The notes beneath the pieces were generated by a model. It was not told the DNA's origin and searched no databases. It saw only the letters and a program-made list of their open reading frames with translations. From positions 1-40,040 of the forward strand of contig JAQTLF010000007.1 of NCBI GenBank assembly GCA_028715015.1: 40,040 nt of DNA, read 5' to 3'. Each line of letters starts with the position of its first letter. Positions within the stretch are counted from its first letter, which is position 1. Origin of the DNA: Candidatus Moraniibacteriota bacterium. GTDB taxonomy: Bacteria > Patescibacteriota > Minisyncoccia > Moranbacterales > GWC2-37-73. This document shows, one piece after another, positions 1 through 8,451 of this stretch. The position numbers were made by a program, and so were the translations under genes.

Positions 1-688
1 CAGCAACAGAAAACGGGGGCAGCTCAGCAGAAAGATTTCCGTCAGCTCCCTCTATGATATTGCCAGAATAAGTCGTGCCGTCTCCAAGCTCAGCAACAAT
101 CTTGAGTCCTTGCTGGAAATCAACTTTTTGCTTCGTGCCGAAGATTAAATCGCATCCAGCATTCCACTTCAATGTTGCTTTCATTGTTGCCACATCCAAG
201 AAAAGTGTCATCAATGATTCGGCGGGCTGACCATAAGAAATACTCCCACTGTCATTCACAACGACTTTCATTGGCTTGTATGTGACAACCCTCTTGTCAA
301 AAAGCACATTGCAAATGTCGCCGTTTTTCAAGATCAACATATAACGCACATTTTCATTATTTGGAACACCTGAAAATGAAGTGAGCCCGTGTTGATCAAT
401 CTGGCTAACTATTTGGGAATATTTATCATATCCCGTTCGATAGCTGCAGAAAGCAACCCTGTCAACATCCGCAGGAAAAACAGGAATCGTGCCGTATTCG
501 ATAAAACGAATCGACCCGTCCTTGTTCATGAAAAGTTGAACTTCCTGGGTGTTTTTCCCAGTTATCTTGAGCTGTGATCCTGTCTGGTCAGCCGGTGCCT
601 TACGATATACGATACGCTCGCCACAGCCAGCCAAAAGAAACATACAGAACAGCGCCATTAGACCAATAAATCTCACCATGTTTTTCAT
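1..688 (-). CDS. Putative lipoprotein, C-terminus cut by window edge
   Basis: Open minus frame from ATG at 688 (MKNMVRFIGLMALFCMFLLAGCGERIVYRK...) with lipobox LLAGC and Shine-Dalgarno AAGGAGAGG just upstream; runs off the left edge, so absent from the ORF track. Confidence 0.8.
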   Translation of the reverse strand, partial: MKNMVRFIGLMALFCMFLLAGCGERIVYRKAPADQTGSQLKITGKNTQEVQLFMNKDGSIRFIEYGTIPVFPADVDRVAFCSYRTGYDKYSQIVSQIDQHGLTSFSGVPNNENVRYMLILKNGDICNVLFDKRVVTYKPMKVVVNDSGSISYGQPAESLMTLFLDVATMKATLKWNAGCDLIFGTKQKVDFQQGLKIVAELGDGTTYSGNIIEGADGNLSAELPPFSVA

Positions 689-759
689 TTTCCTCTCCTT
701 GTCAAACAACTAGAATGCCAGCTCTGAGGAGTCTGGTGTGTAATCCAACACAATATATC

Positions 760-788
760 ATTATACTCCCTTTTCATGTTTTTGTCAA
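760..788 (-). promoter_or_regulatory. Consensus sigma70-type promoter for the lipoprotein gene
   Basis: Minus strand TTGACA (783-788), 17-nt spacer, TATAAT (760-765): exact consensus. Confidence 0.85.
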
Positions 789-794
789 GCAAGC

Positions 795-823
795 AAAAAG
801 ACACCCGCGAGGAGTGTCTTTTT
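795..823. terminator. Intrinsic terminator (symmetrical) downstream of rplA
   Basis: AAAAAGACAC ccgcgagga GTGTCTTTTT, perfect 10-bp stem with A/T tails. Confidence 0.85.
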
Positions 824-867
824 CTGTATCTTGCTTTATGAGCTTGACGTACTTTATAAACTTTCGA

Positions 868-1545
868 CTACAAAACTACCTTTACTCCAGGTCCCATGGT
901 GGAACAGATGGAAATCGCAGTCACATATTTTCCTTTGACTCCGGCTGGGCGGGCTTTCTGGATCGCATCCAAGAAAGATGCATAGTTTTCTTCGAGCTTC
1001 TTGGCATCAAAAGAAATTTTTCCCACAACTTGGTGGACATTTCCAGTGTTGTCATTTTTGAAGCTCAATTTTCCTTTCTTCAACATTTCCACAGCTTCCT
1101 TGATCTTATCAGTCACTGTTTCAGTCTTTGGAGAAGGCATGAGGCCTCGGGGCCCAAGGATTTTGGCAACAGTTGCAAGTTTTGGCATCATTTCAGGGCT
1201 GGCCACGATCACATCAACTTCTTCCATTTTTCCAAGTTTGATTTTTTCAATCAAATCTTCAGCTCCGACAAAGTCAGCACCAGCTTCTTTGGCTTCAGTG
1301 GCTTTGGTTGAAGTGATGACAGCAACTTTGGCCATCTTGCCGATTCCGTGAGGAAGAACGACAGCGCCTCTGACTTGTTGGTCACCTTTCTTCGGGTCAA
1401 CTGCAAGCTTCACATGAACCTCAACAGATTCATCAAATTTTGCAATTTTGCTGGCTTTCACCAACACCAAAGCTTCTTCCAAAGAATATAGCTTGTTTTT
1501 TTCAACTTTCTCTGCAATAGCCTTGTACTTTTTTCCTCTTTGCAT
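868..1545 (-). CDS. rplA: 50S ribosomal protein L1
   Basis: MQRGKKYKAIAEKV...GPRGLMPSPKTETVT...TMGPGVKV; clear L1 sequence. Confidence 0.98.
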   Translation of the reverse strand: MQRGKKYKAIAEKVEKNKLYSLEEALVLVKASKIAKFDESVEVHVKLAVDPKKGDQQVRGAVVLPHGIGKMAKVAVITSTKATEAKEAGADFVGAEDLIEKIKLGKMEEVDVIVASPEMMPKLATVAKILGPRGLMPSPKTETVTDKIKEAVEMLKKGKLSFKNDNTGNVHQVVGKISFDAKKLEENYASFLDAIQKARPAGVKGKYVTAISICSTMGPGVKVVL

Positions 1546-1589
1546 AACATTGTTTTGTGGTTATAGCAGACGCGTGAATTTTTCACTCA

Positions 1590-1712
1590 TCCTCCCACAT
1601 AAATTAAATTATAACCTGCAAATCTACAAATTTTCTACAAATCTACAAATGGATTTAGTCTGTGTTTGAATTTTATTTGTATATTTGCAGCCTATTTGTA
1701 TATTCGTGGGTT
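1590..1712. repeat. Intergenic repeat hairpin, 'acaaatctac / ttgtatatttg' word family
   Basis: CCCACA...acaaatctacaaat...atttgtatatttgcagcc...TGGG between rplK and rplA; same word family at 36968-37055 and 27655-27695. Confidence 0.65.
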
Positions 1713-2141
1713 CTAGTTTTCAATCTTGATTCCCATTGATCTTGCTGTTCCGGCCACAATCTTCATTGCGCCTTCCACATCATTGGCGTTGAGATCAACC
1801 ATTTTTGTCTTGGCAATTTCTTCCAATTGGGCTTTGGTCACAGGTTTTCCAACTTTGTCTTTCAAGGGATTTCCAGCACCTTTTTCAGCGCCGGCAGCTT
1901 TTTTCAAAAGCTCAGCAGCTGGAGCAGTCTTCATGATGAAGTCAAAAGATCTGTCTTCATATACTGTGATTTCCACTGGCACAACTTCTCCCATCTTATC
2001 TCTGGTCGCATCATTGAAACGCACGCAGAATTCTTGGATGGCCACACCGTGTTGACCCAAAACCGGTCCCACTGGAGGAGCTGGATTTGCTTTTCCTCCG
2101 ACTATTTGCAACTTGATAATTGTCTTGATTTTCTTTGCCAT
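1713..2141 (-). CDS. rplK: 50S ribosomal protein L11
   Basis: [33 protein letters not shown]...; start moved to the internal Met because the ORF-track extension lies in repeat DNA. Confidence 0.97.
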   Translation of the reverse strand: MAKKIKTIIKLQIVGGKANPAPPVGPVLGQHGVAIQEFCVRFNDATRDKMGEVVPVEITVYEDRSFDFIMKTAPAAELLKKAAGAEKGAGNPLKDKVGKPVTKAQLEEIAKTKMVDLNANDVEGAMKIVAGTARSMGIKIEN

Positions 2142-2157
2142 ACGAATGTCATTAATC

Positions 2158-2242
2158 ATGGAGCATGGAGCATGGAGCAGATGTGCTAGAAGCATGCAAT
2201 ACTGGATTTCCTTGTTCTATGTTCTATGTTTTATGTTATATG
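2158..2242. repeat. Period-7 repeat hairpin (CATGGAG / TTCTATG)
   Basis: CATGGAGCATGGAGCATGGAGCA (2158-2180) and TGTTCTATGTTCTATGTTTTATG in 2213-2242; complementary on + strand if G-U pairs are allowed. Confidence 0.8.
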
Positions 2243-2245
2243 AAT

Positions 2246-2791
2246 TTATATCTTAGTGATTTGCAAAAAGTCCAATTCTACTGGTGTTTCGCGTCCGAAA
2301 ATGGTCACGAGCACTTTCACTTTGCCTTTTTCCTCATCAAATTCCTGAACTTTTCCATCAAAATCTTTGAATGGTCCTTCATTGATCTTGACTGCATCAT
2401 TGATCTTGAGATCAATCTTGTATTTTGGTTCTGAAACTCCCATTCTCTTTTTCAGCATTTCGATCTCTCTTGGGTCAACCGGAGTCGGGGTTGTTCCCAA
2501 GCCGATGAATCCAGTCACATTTGGAGTGTTTCGCACGACATACCAAGACGCATCAGTCACCACCATGTTTACCAGAACGTATCCAGGATAGATCCTTTCT
2601 TCGATCACGGTTCTCTTTCCATTTTTGATCTTGATCTTGTTTTCTTTTGGCACCATCACATCGAAGATGAGGTCTTGCATATCCATTGATTCGATACGCT
2701 GTTTCAAATTTCGTGTAACATTATCTTCATAGCCGGAATAGGTGTGGATCACATACCAAGCCCTTCCATGATGTTGTGTCTGTTTCGCCAT
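2246..2791 (-). CDS. nusG: Transcription termination/antitermination protein NusG
   Basis: WYVIHTYSGYEDNVTRNLKQRIES...YPGYVLVNMV...NVTGFIG plus KOW region. Confidence 0.97.
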   Translation of the reverse strand: MAKQTQHHGRAWYVIHTYSGYEDNVTRNLKQRIESMDMQDLIFDVMVPKENKIKIKNGKRTVIEERIYPGYVLVNMVVTDASWYVVRNTPNVTGFIGLGTTPTPVDPREIEMLKKRMGVSEPKYKIDLKINDAVKINEGPFKDFDGKVQEFDEEKGKVKVLVTIFGRETPVELDFLQITKI

Positions 2792-2799
2792 TTATTTCA

Positions 2800-2884
2800 T
2801 GTAAACATTTTATCATTTAAGCATCTAATCATTTTGATCATGAATTTATGCTTATATGTTTAAATGTTTGTATGTTAATATGAT
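2800..2884. repeat. Period-8 repeat hairpin (CATTTAAG / TTTATATG family)
   Basis: tcatttaagcatctaatcatttt...aatttatgcttatatgtttaaatgtttgtatg between nusG and secE. Confidence 0.65.
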
Positions 2885-2887
2885 GTG

Positions 2888-3076
2888 TTATTTAATGATA
2901 AATGTCTTTAAAATATATCCGAAAACCGAGTCTAATCCCCCCAAAAACCCTGCCACCACCAGACTCACTGCAATCACCAAGGCGGTGTAGTTGATGGTCT
3001 GTTTTTTGCTTGGCCAGTTCACTTTCAGCATTTCAGCCTTGGCTTCAATAAAAAACTGTATTGCTTTTTGAAACAT
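2888..3076 (-). CDS. secE: Preprotein translocase subunit SecE
   Basis: Small single-TM protein MFQKAIQFFIEAKAEMLKVNWPSKKQTINYTALVI...; upstream of nusG-rplK-rplA. Confidence 0.93.
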   Translation of the reverse strand: MFQKAIQFFIEAKAEMLKVNWPSKKQTINYTALVIAVSLVVAGFLGGLDSVFGYILKTFIIK

Positions 3077-3077
3077 T

Positions 3078-3170
3078 GAGCATGGAACATGGAGCATGGA
3101 ACATGTGATTCATTTGGCGCAAATGCTTTTTTTGCATTTTTGCTTCATGTTCTATGTTTTATGCTCTATG
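3078..3170. repeat. Period-7 repeat hairpin upstream of secE
   Basis: GAGCATGGAACATGGAGCATGGAACATG (3078-3105) vs CATGTTCTATGTTTTATGCTCTATG (3146-3170); 25-nt stem with five G-U and one A-C on the + strand. Confidence 0.8.
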
Positions 3171-3185
3171 AAATTAGGGTTTTTT

Positions 3186-3206
3186 AAAAAGCCCTGGGGG
3201 CTTTCT
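3186..3206. terminator. GC-rich hairpin with T tract in the leader of the secE operon
   Basis: AAAGCCC tgg GGGCTTT; on minus followed by TT then A-run. Lies directly downstream of the promoter at 3215-3243. Confidence 0.5.
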
Positions 3207-3214
3207 TTATCTGA

Positions 3215-3243
3215 AGTGTACCTTATCAAGGGTTTTTTGTCAA
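3215..3243 (-). promoter_or_regulatory. Candidate sigma70-type promoter of secE-nusG-rplK-rplA
   Basis: Minus strand TTGACA (3238-3243), 17-nt spacer, TACACT (3215-3220). Confidence 0.65.
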
Positions 3244-3309
3244 TAAGGCCATTTCGGGGTATGGACAAATTTTTTTATACTGCTATAATTATTTTTGTAG
3301 CTCAAATAT

Positions 3310-3382
3310 GGGCCGGTAGCTCACCTGGTAGAGCGCCTCATTTGCACTGAGGAGGTAGCGGGTTCAAGTCCTGTCCGGTCCA
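3310..3382 (+). tRNA. tRNA-Ala (anticodon UGC)
   Basis: Complete cloverleaf; acceptor GGGCCGG/CCGGTCC with G3-U70; anticodon loop TTTGCAC; GTTCAAGTC T-loop region; discriminator A; CCA not encoded. Confidence 0.95.
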
Positions 3383-4886
3383 CCCGACGAGAGGACGCTG
3401 TTGAAAAAGCGTCTTTTATTGTGAAAGGAAGCGAAATTTCGGGTGTTCCAAACCCATTTTTGACATCAAACATAGGATTAGCAGTAAAAACCATGTTGTG
3501 GAGCATGAATTTGCCTTCAAGGTTGGTCTTCTTCCAATAATCAGCAGGTGTTCCAAGAAAGTGCAACACCTCAAAAATAGCCTCATCACCGTTCAGATAA
3601 TTGCTTGGCAAAGTCTGTTTTTTTATTGCCAAAATATCATTTTCCAACATCTCAATTCTCGATTCATATTTACCTCTAACAGAATCATTAGTTGCCTTTG
3701 GTATAAGATTTAAATATGTTTCAACCTGTTGCTCTTTCTCCTTAACTTCTTTTTCAGTTTCTTTCTCAGAGGCTTTAATGCCATTCATGGACTTTTGCCA
3801 TACATCAAGAGCAACTGAGCGTGTAAGCTCAATTATTTCACTTCCAGGGGTAATCCTATTCAACAGCATTTCAAATTCCTTTTCCAATATTGGCTTCTGT
3901 ATATTTCTTGGACTAGCCGTACACCCCTTAGTTGTACAAAAATAGTGAGGGTAATATATGCCAGCTTTTCCAGGATGATAACTACTTTTCATTTTTTCTC
4001 CACATAAAGAACAACAAATGAGACCAGTTAGTGGAAATTCTTCATTGTCCCTTTCTGTCACTTTCTTTTCTGGCTTTTTTAGTTTAGCTTGTATTTTTTC
4101 GTATGTCTCAAGACTTATCAATGCTTTATGGTGTCCCTTTTTTCGTGCAACTTCCCAGGGGGCATATTCAATATAGCCAGCATATATAATTGCGGACAAA
4201 ATTCTTTTTACAAAATTAAGATTGATACCCTTGGTATTTCCAAGTTTATCCTTGTGTTTTAATAGAAAATTCAAAACATCTGTCTGCATTATAAATCTGC
4301 CACTGGCAAACCCCTCAAGTGCCTCTCTTATTGTGCTTGCCTCGGGTTCTTTGAGATGAAGAAGTTTTCCATGCTCAGTAGTTTTCTTGTATTCCATTCC
4401 ACACGGGCAAGCAGAAAAGCAATATACGCCACATTCTAAACGAGCTTTCATTTTTTGTCTTACTTGTCTTGCATTCTGTTGTCTATCAAGTTGAGATTTA
4501 CCTGCAAGTATAGTTTCAATAAAGGTGCCTTCTGGTGTATCTTCGAATTTGAAATTAGGAGATTCGATTCTTGCACCTCTTGATTCAAATTCTTTTTTAA
4601 TTGCCCAATGCACCTGCACATCTCTTGCAATCCTGTTTATATCATCAAAAATCACAACGTATTTCTTGCTTGGATTTTTGTCGATATGCTCAAGCATTTG
4701 TTTTATTGCTGGTCTATCAAGTATTGCACCAGAAATGCCTTCGTCTGGAAATGTTGCTTCATAAATATAACCCTTTTCATCTGAGAATTTTTTACATCGC
4801 TGTTCTTGACCTTCAAGACCGTGACCCTCCCTAACTTGTTTTTCAGATGAAACACGAGTTGAAATTATTGAGTATAGCTTTTCCAT
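3321..4886 (-). CDS. Large serine recombinase / site-specific integrase
   Basis: N-terminal resolvase domain (STRVSSEKQVREGHGLEGQEQRC, FPDEGISG, DRPAIKQML, VVIFDDINRIARD), recombinase region, Cys4 zinc ribbon (CCSLCGEKM...CTTKGC), coiled coil. Last about 20 aa are antisense translation of tRNA-Ala. Confidence 0.93.
   Translation of the reverse strand: MEKLYSIISTRVSSEKQVREGHGLEGQEQRCKKFSDEKGYIYEATFPDEGISGAILDRPAIKQMLEHIDKNPSKKYVVIFDDINRIARDVQVHWAIKKEFESRGARIESPNFKFEDTPEGTFIETILAGKSQLDRQQNARQVRQKMKARLECGVYCFSACPCGMEYKKTTEHGKLLHLKEPEASTIREALEGFASGRFIMQTDVLNFLLKHKDKLGNTKGINLNFVKRILSAIIYAGYIEYAPWEVARKKGHHKALISLETYEKIQAKLKKPEKKVTERDNEEFPLTGLICCSLCGEKMKSSYHPGKAGIYYPHYFCTTKGCTASPRNIQKPILEKEFEMLLNRITPGSEIIELTRSVALDVWQKSMNGIKASEKETEKEVKEKEQQVETYLNLIPKATNDSVRGKYESRIEMLENDILAIKKQTLPSNYLNGDEAIFEVLHFLGTPADYWKKTNLEGKFMLHNMVFTANPMFDVKNGFGTPEISLPFTIKDAFSTASSRRVDRTGLEPATSSVQMRRSTR
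3394..3417 (+). terminator. Intrinsic terminator after tRNA-Ala
   Basis: GACGCT gttgaaaa AGCGTC TTTT. Confidence 0.75.
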
Positions 4887-4888
4887 AT

Positions 4889-5212
4889 TTAAGTTAATTT
4901 ACATCCGCTTAATTTTGATAGCTCTGATTTTTCTTTTTCATTTTTTATATAGCTAGTTATAACATTTTCAGAAATGCAGTACAGTATGTTTGTTATTTGT
5001 GTAACTTGCTCATTTGATAGATTATACCTGTCTCGTAAAATCTTTTGCTTTTCTTCCACAGTACCATTAGAAACAAATTTTGGAAACGACGACAACTCCT
5101 CACTTAGATAATCTGTTATAAACTCAATGAACTCTGCCTCTGGAAGTTCCCTTAGGCTTGGAGGCAATCTTAAATACAATTCTTCTTCTGTCATTTCAGC
5201 GTATTTGTTCAT
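4889..5212 (-). CDS. Hypothetical protein directly upstream of the recombinase
   Basis: ORF ends 2 nt from the recombinase start; MNKYAEMTEEELYLRLPPSLRELPEAEF...; likely co-transcribed. Confidence 0.65.
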   Translation of the reverse strand: MNKYAEMTEEELYLRLPPSLRELPEAEFIEFITDYLSEELSSFPKFVSNGTVEEKQKILRDRYNLSNEQVTQITNILYCISENVITSYIKNEKEKSELSKLSGCKLT

Positions 5213-5338
5213 TTTTATTTGTTGCATTATTACTCTTATTTATCTTGTTTTCAATCGAAACCACATCAATGTATAGGTGACACCGCAAAGGGGGCTTAGA
5301 AGTGATTTATCTCTCTAGGAGAACCTTGCATTGACCAC

Positions 5339-5539
5339 TTAAATTGAACTTAGGAATTTTAAAATAGCCTTTCTGTCCTTCTTGGCATATTCATCCTTTT
5401 TAACTAGCTTGCCGAACCATTTAACAATTATTCTTTTTGAGCAACCTCTGCCCTTTATTGATTCTGCAAGGCAAGTGAAACTGCTCCATTGCGGATTTAC
5501 TTTTTGAATTTTCAGCACTCTTTGCTTAATCGAATTCAT
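5339..5539 (-). CDS. Small basic hypothetical protein
   Basis: MNSIKQRVLKIQKVNPQWSSFTCLAESIKGRGCSKRIIVKWFGKLVKKDEYAKKDRKAILKFLSSI; internal start preferred over the ORF-track start. Confidence 0.55.
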   Translation of the reverse strand: MNSIKQRVLKIQKVNPQWSSFTCLAESIKGRGCSKRIIVKWFGKLVKKDEYAKKDRKAILKFLSSI

Positions 5540-5941
5540 TTCTTTTGTAAAATTTATTAGTGTCTTTTGGAAAATTGGGCAAAATAAAAAAGCACTTTCT
5601 GAGATTATCAACTCGTGGGAAAGACAATATCAGGTGTTGCTCTTGATGAGGTGTGACCTGTTGTTTAATTAAGCGTTGTAGTTGTATGGCTTAATGTATT
5701 TCACTATCTTGTTTTTTTATTTGCCTACATCCATTGTATCAAATGGAACTCCAAAAACGGCACTTTAAAAAGTGCATAACTTTTAAAAATCTAAAAAACT
5801 CACTATTAAGGCTTAACTTAGCACTGACTCAAAAATATTTTTGACTCGCTTTTTGCACAAAAGAGCAACCACACAATTCTATCAATATCCAGACATGCTA
5901 CACGCAACTTTCAACATTGAAATTTATGCCCTAATAAAGCA

Positions 5942-5967
5942 AAAGCCATTCATAAAAAAATGGCTTT
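5942..5967 (-). terminator. Candidate terminator for the 6079-6681 gene
   Basis: AAAGCCATT cataaaaa AATGGCTTT; on minus the stem is followed by TTTGC. Confidence 0.55.
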
Positions 5968-6078
5968 GTCCTAAATATTGAATTTGATTACTTTGATAAG
6001 ATTGATTTATTTTTCTACATGTATTCTAGCTACTATCATTAGTAACATCTGAACTCTGTATGGGCGACATTTCAGCCA

Positions 6079-6681
6079 TTACAGACAAGGATTTTGGTAG
6101 TTAGTGCAATCTTTAGTGATGTTACTGAGTTGCTCTTTTGCATTACTTAGTTTATTTTCCATATCACTTAAGGAACTAGGGCCGATAATACCAGCCCTGC
6201 TTTCAAGCTCACATTTTTGCTCTTGAGCTTGCTTTAGTGATTCAATATTGGTGGTGCCTATTTTGTCCTTACATTCTTGCTCTTTGTCTTTTAAATCTCT
6301 TTCGTATTTTTGCTTGGCTTTCTTATAATCTACTTCACTCATTGCTACTGCCTGTTTACTAGAAGCTATCTTTACGGGGCATTCTTTTTTTCTGTTTTCA
6401 CATGACGCTAGTGCCACTTTCTTTTCTTGCTCTGACTGTTCTATTTTTTGTTGTTCTGACAAAAGCACAGCTTCATCCTCTTGCTTCTTTTTTTCCTCTG
6501 CCGTCCTGATTTCTTCTGCTTGCTTTGCCATGTTGTTTGCTTCCAGTTTTGAGATTCTATTTTGCTGGTCTTCAATCTTATTTTTTACCTTAGCCACTGC
6601 ATACCAAGAAGAAGTAACAACAACAAACACAACAGCCAAAAGAGATATTAGTACCTTCTTATTTTTTATGAGGTCTATCAT
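6079..6681 (-). CDS. Membrane-anchored coiled-coil protein
   Basis: N-terminal TM (VLISLLAVVFVVVTSSWYAVA), then long Lys/Glu/Gln-rich coiled coil with paired Cys. Confidence 0.7.
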   Translation of the reverse strand: MIDLIKNKKVLISLLAVVFVVVTSSWYAVAKVKNKIEDQQNRISKLEANNMAKQAEEIRTAEEKKKQEDEAVLLSEQQKIEQSEQEKKVALASCENRKKECPVKIASSKQAVAMSEVDYKKAKQKYERDLKDKEQECKDKIGTTNIESLKQAQEQKCELESRAGIIGPSSLSDMENKLSNAKEQLSNITKDCTNYQNPCL

Positions 6682-6781
6682 TTATTTGAAAGTTAAAAGT
6701 TATTTTTCAAGAATTTTTTAGCTTAAGGTGCATAACTCTTTTGAGATAGGGACTCCTTATATATAAAGCGACCCCCACCCC

Positions 6782-7231
6782 CTAAGCTCTCAAGCTTTCT
6801 AAAAACTTGTTCAAATATATCTGCTCCTTTTTGTTGAAATTCTCATTGTTAATAAACTCCAGAACCTTAGCAGAGCTATTTGTTGGACTTTCCCTAAAGA
6901 AATCAGCAAGGGACGTCTTGTCATCATTAGCAATGTATTCTTTAACATCCTTTAATCTGTCGCTAGTTAATTTTGTAATTAGTCGTAATACTGTTTTTTC
7001 CATTTTTACCCTAAAGGCATAATCCATTTTCAATGCAAATCCAGCGTCAATATAGGCTTGAGCCTTTTCAATTGGCAAATCAGTTTCGTAGTTGCTTCTC
7101 TCAAAGCTATCAACACTCCCAATAAAGAAAACTGGTAACAAAGAAGGATTGTGTACGTAGCAAAATTGCGAACCGCTATCAGCTTCGTATTTACAACCTT
7201 TTCCGTTTCTGTGTTTTTGTTTGCACTTCAT
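6782..7231 (-). CDS. Hypothetical protein with N-terminal Cys/His zinc-knuckle-like motif
   Basis: MKCKQKHRNGKGCKYEADSGSQFCYVHNP = C-x9-10-C-x9-C-x2-H spacing; rest unrecognised. Confidence 0.65.
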   Translation of the reverse strand: MKCKQKHRNGKGCKYEADSGSQFCYVHNPSLLPVFFIGSVDSFERSNYETDLPIEKAQAYIDAGFALKMDYAFRVKMEKTVLRLITKLTSDRLKDVKEYIANDDKTSLADFFRESPTNSSAKVLEFINNENFNKKEQIYLNKFLESLRA

Positions 7232-7236
7232 ATTTC

Positions 7237-7839
7237 TTAATCTAATTCTTCAATCTTTTTATCATATTTGTTATCTCCATATTTCATACCAAGAAGCTTT
7301 CTTAAGTTCAAAAAGTATTCATCTGAATAGGCTCTTTCCTCATCAGAATAAGAAATTCTCTTTTCTCGTTCATCCTCAATTTTAGGTATCCTGTTGGCTA
7401 TTTTTCTTATTTCAGATTTTAGCTTACTTAAATTTTTGATTTCATCAAGTTCAAATAAAGACAAATCTGTAATATCTCCTGTTGCTTTCTGCCATTCATT
7501 TTCTCTATTTAAGAACTCATACTTAAGAAATTCATACTGTGGAATTAAATCATCGTAATCATGAGCGATTTTTTCAAACCCTCTTGATTCATTTAGTTTG
7601 TAAATCAAATAAACAATACAAGGAGTAAAGAATACAATCCAAAACCTAATTGCAGTCGCTGACCGCACATAAGAAAAATCTCCACCAAAAACATTGACCG
7701 TTATTATGAAGAACAATATAAAGCAAAAATACAAATACATTTCCCATAAACCACTTACTATTTCCTTACGTTTTTTCTTGGGTTTAGATGAGCCAACGCC
7801 TGGAACTTTATTCCAGTCGATTTCTTCAGTTTTGTTCAT
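7237..7839 (-). CDS. Two-TM membrane protein, unknown
   Basis: MNKTEEIDWNKVPGVGSSKPKKKRKEIVSGLWEMYLYFCFILFFIITVNVFGG...FWIVFFTPCIVYLIYKL; start placed at the internal Met because the upstream ORF extension is in the structured element. Confidence 0.65.
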   Translation of the reverse strand: MNKTEEIDWNKVPGVGSSKPKKKRKEIVSGLWEMYLYFCFILFFIITVNVFGGDFSYVRSATAIRFWIVFFTPCIVYLIYKLNESRGFEKIAHDYDDLIPQYEFLKYEFLNRENEWQKATGDITDLSLFELDEIKNLSKLKSEIRKIANRIPKIEDEREKRISYSDEERAYSDEYFLNLRKLLGMKYGDNKYDKKIEELD

Positions 7840-7860
7840 AATATTATTTTTTAGACAACA

Positions 7861-7887
7861 AAAAAGGACAACCACATACTGGTTGTC
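7861..7887 (-). terminator. Intrinsic terminator between structured leader and 7839 gene
   Basis: Minus strand GACAACC agtatgt GGTTGTC CTTTTTT; 7-bp perfect stem plus T6. Confidence 0.75.
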
Positions 7888-7995
7888 ACACCGAACCAGG
7901 CAGGTTGTGCCTAATTCTTTTAAGTATGGGTTGCCCGTTTCTAAGCGCAACCCACCCTTGTTTATATAAACAAAGCCTATTTGGTTCGATGTGAC
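7885..7995 (-). ncRNA. Candidate structured RNA / attenuator leader (multi-stem)
   Basis: Outer 14-nt stem 7885-7898/7982-7995 (one G-U on minus strand) enclosing hairpins GGCA..TGCC (7899-7911), TGGGTTGC..GCAACCCA (7927-7954), TTGTTTATATAAACAA (7958-7973); overlaps the following terminator by 3 nt. Confidence 0.5.
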
Positions 7996-8347
7996 ATATA
8001 TAATCTACAGCAAAACCAACAAAAAAACAACCATTGAGATTGTTTTATGCTTATTAACATTTTTGAGCCTTATTTGTTGCTATGGCTCTCTTAAAGCAAA
8101 AACCCCTTGTTATACTATTCTATTGTGTGTAATAACAAAGACTAGCAAAGACAGAAATTGCCTGATTAGGCTATGAAATGAAGTTTTCACGTATTCTCTT
8201 GACGATAGGTCTCCATTGCATTATAGTTATTAAAAGGTGGTTCCATGGAAATTGTTCTTTGTCCACCAATTTAACTCACAACTAACAACCAATAGCTAAC
8301 AACATTAATTCGTTGATAGTTATATGTTATCAGTTATAGGTTATTTT

Positions 8348-8421
8348 GGGCTTATAGCTCAGTTGGTTAGAGCGCGTCACTGATAATGACGAGGTCTCAA
8401 GTTCAAATCTTGATAAGCCCA
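8348..8421 (+). tRNA. tRNA-Ile (anticodon GAU)
   Basis: GGGCTTA...anticodon arm CGTCA CTGATAA TGACG, GTTCAAATC T-arm, TAAGCCC-A. Confidence 0.96.
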
Positions 8422-8427
8422 CATGAC

Positions 8428-8451
8428 AAATCCCCTTTATGGGGATTTTTG
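8428..8451 (+). terminator. Terminator after tRNA-Ile
   Basis: AAATCCCC tttat GGGGATTTTT. Confidence 0.85.

Noticed and set aside
715-1351. Plus-strand ORFs antisense to rplA, and the many similar ORFs antisense to leuS, ileS, glmS, nusG etc.
   Set aside because: Low-complexity Phe/Ser-rich antisense translations of confident genes; no ribosome-binding sites or family motifs.
1713-2195. ORF-track N-terminal extensions of rplK, secE, trxB and glmS
   Set aside because: Extensions lie in intergenic repeats or lack homology; family-typical starts are internal.
3321-3400. C-terminal tail RVDRTGLEPATSSVQMRRSTR as a functional part of the recombinase
   Set aside because: It is the antisense translation of tRNA-Ala and its terminator, a recurrent annotation artefact.
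5761-5776. GCACTTTAAAAAGTGC palindrome as an operator
   Set aside because: Short, AT-rich, isolated in a noncoding stretch; no supporting context.
3310-8421. tRNA-Ala to tRNA-Ile as exact attL/attR of the island
   Set aside because: The two tRNA 3' ends do not share a convincing direct repeat; boundaries remain undefined.
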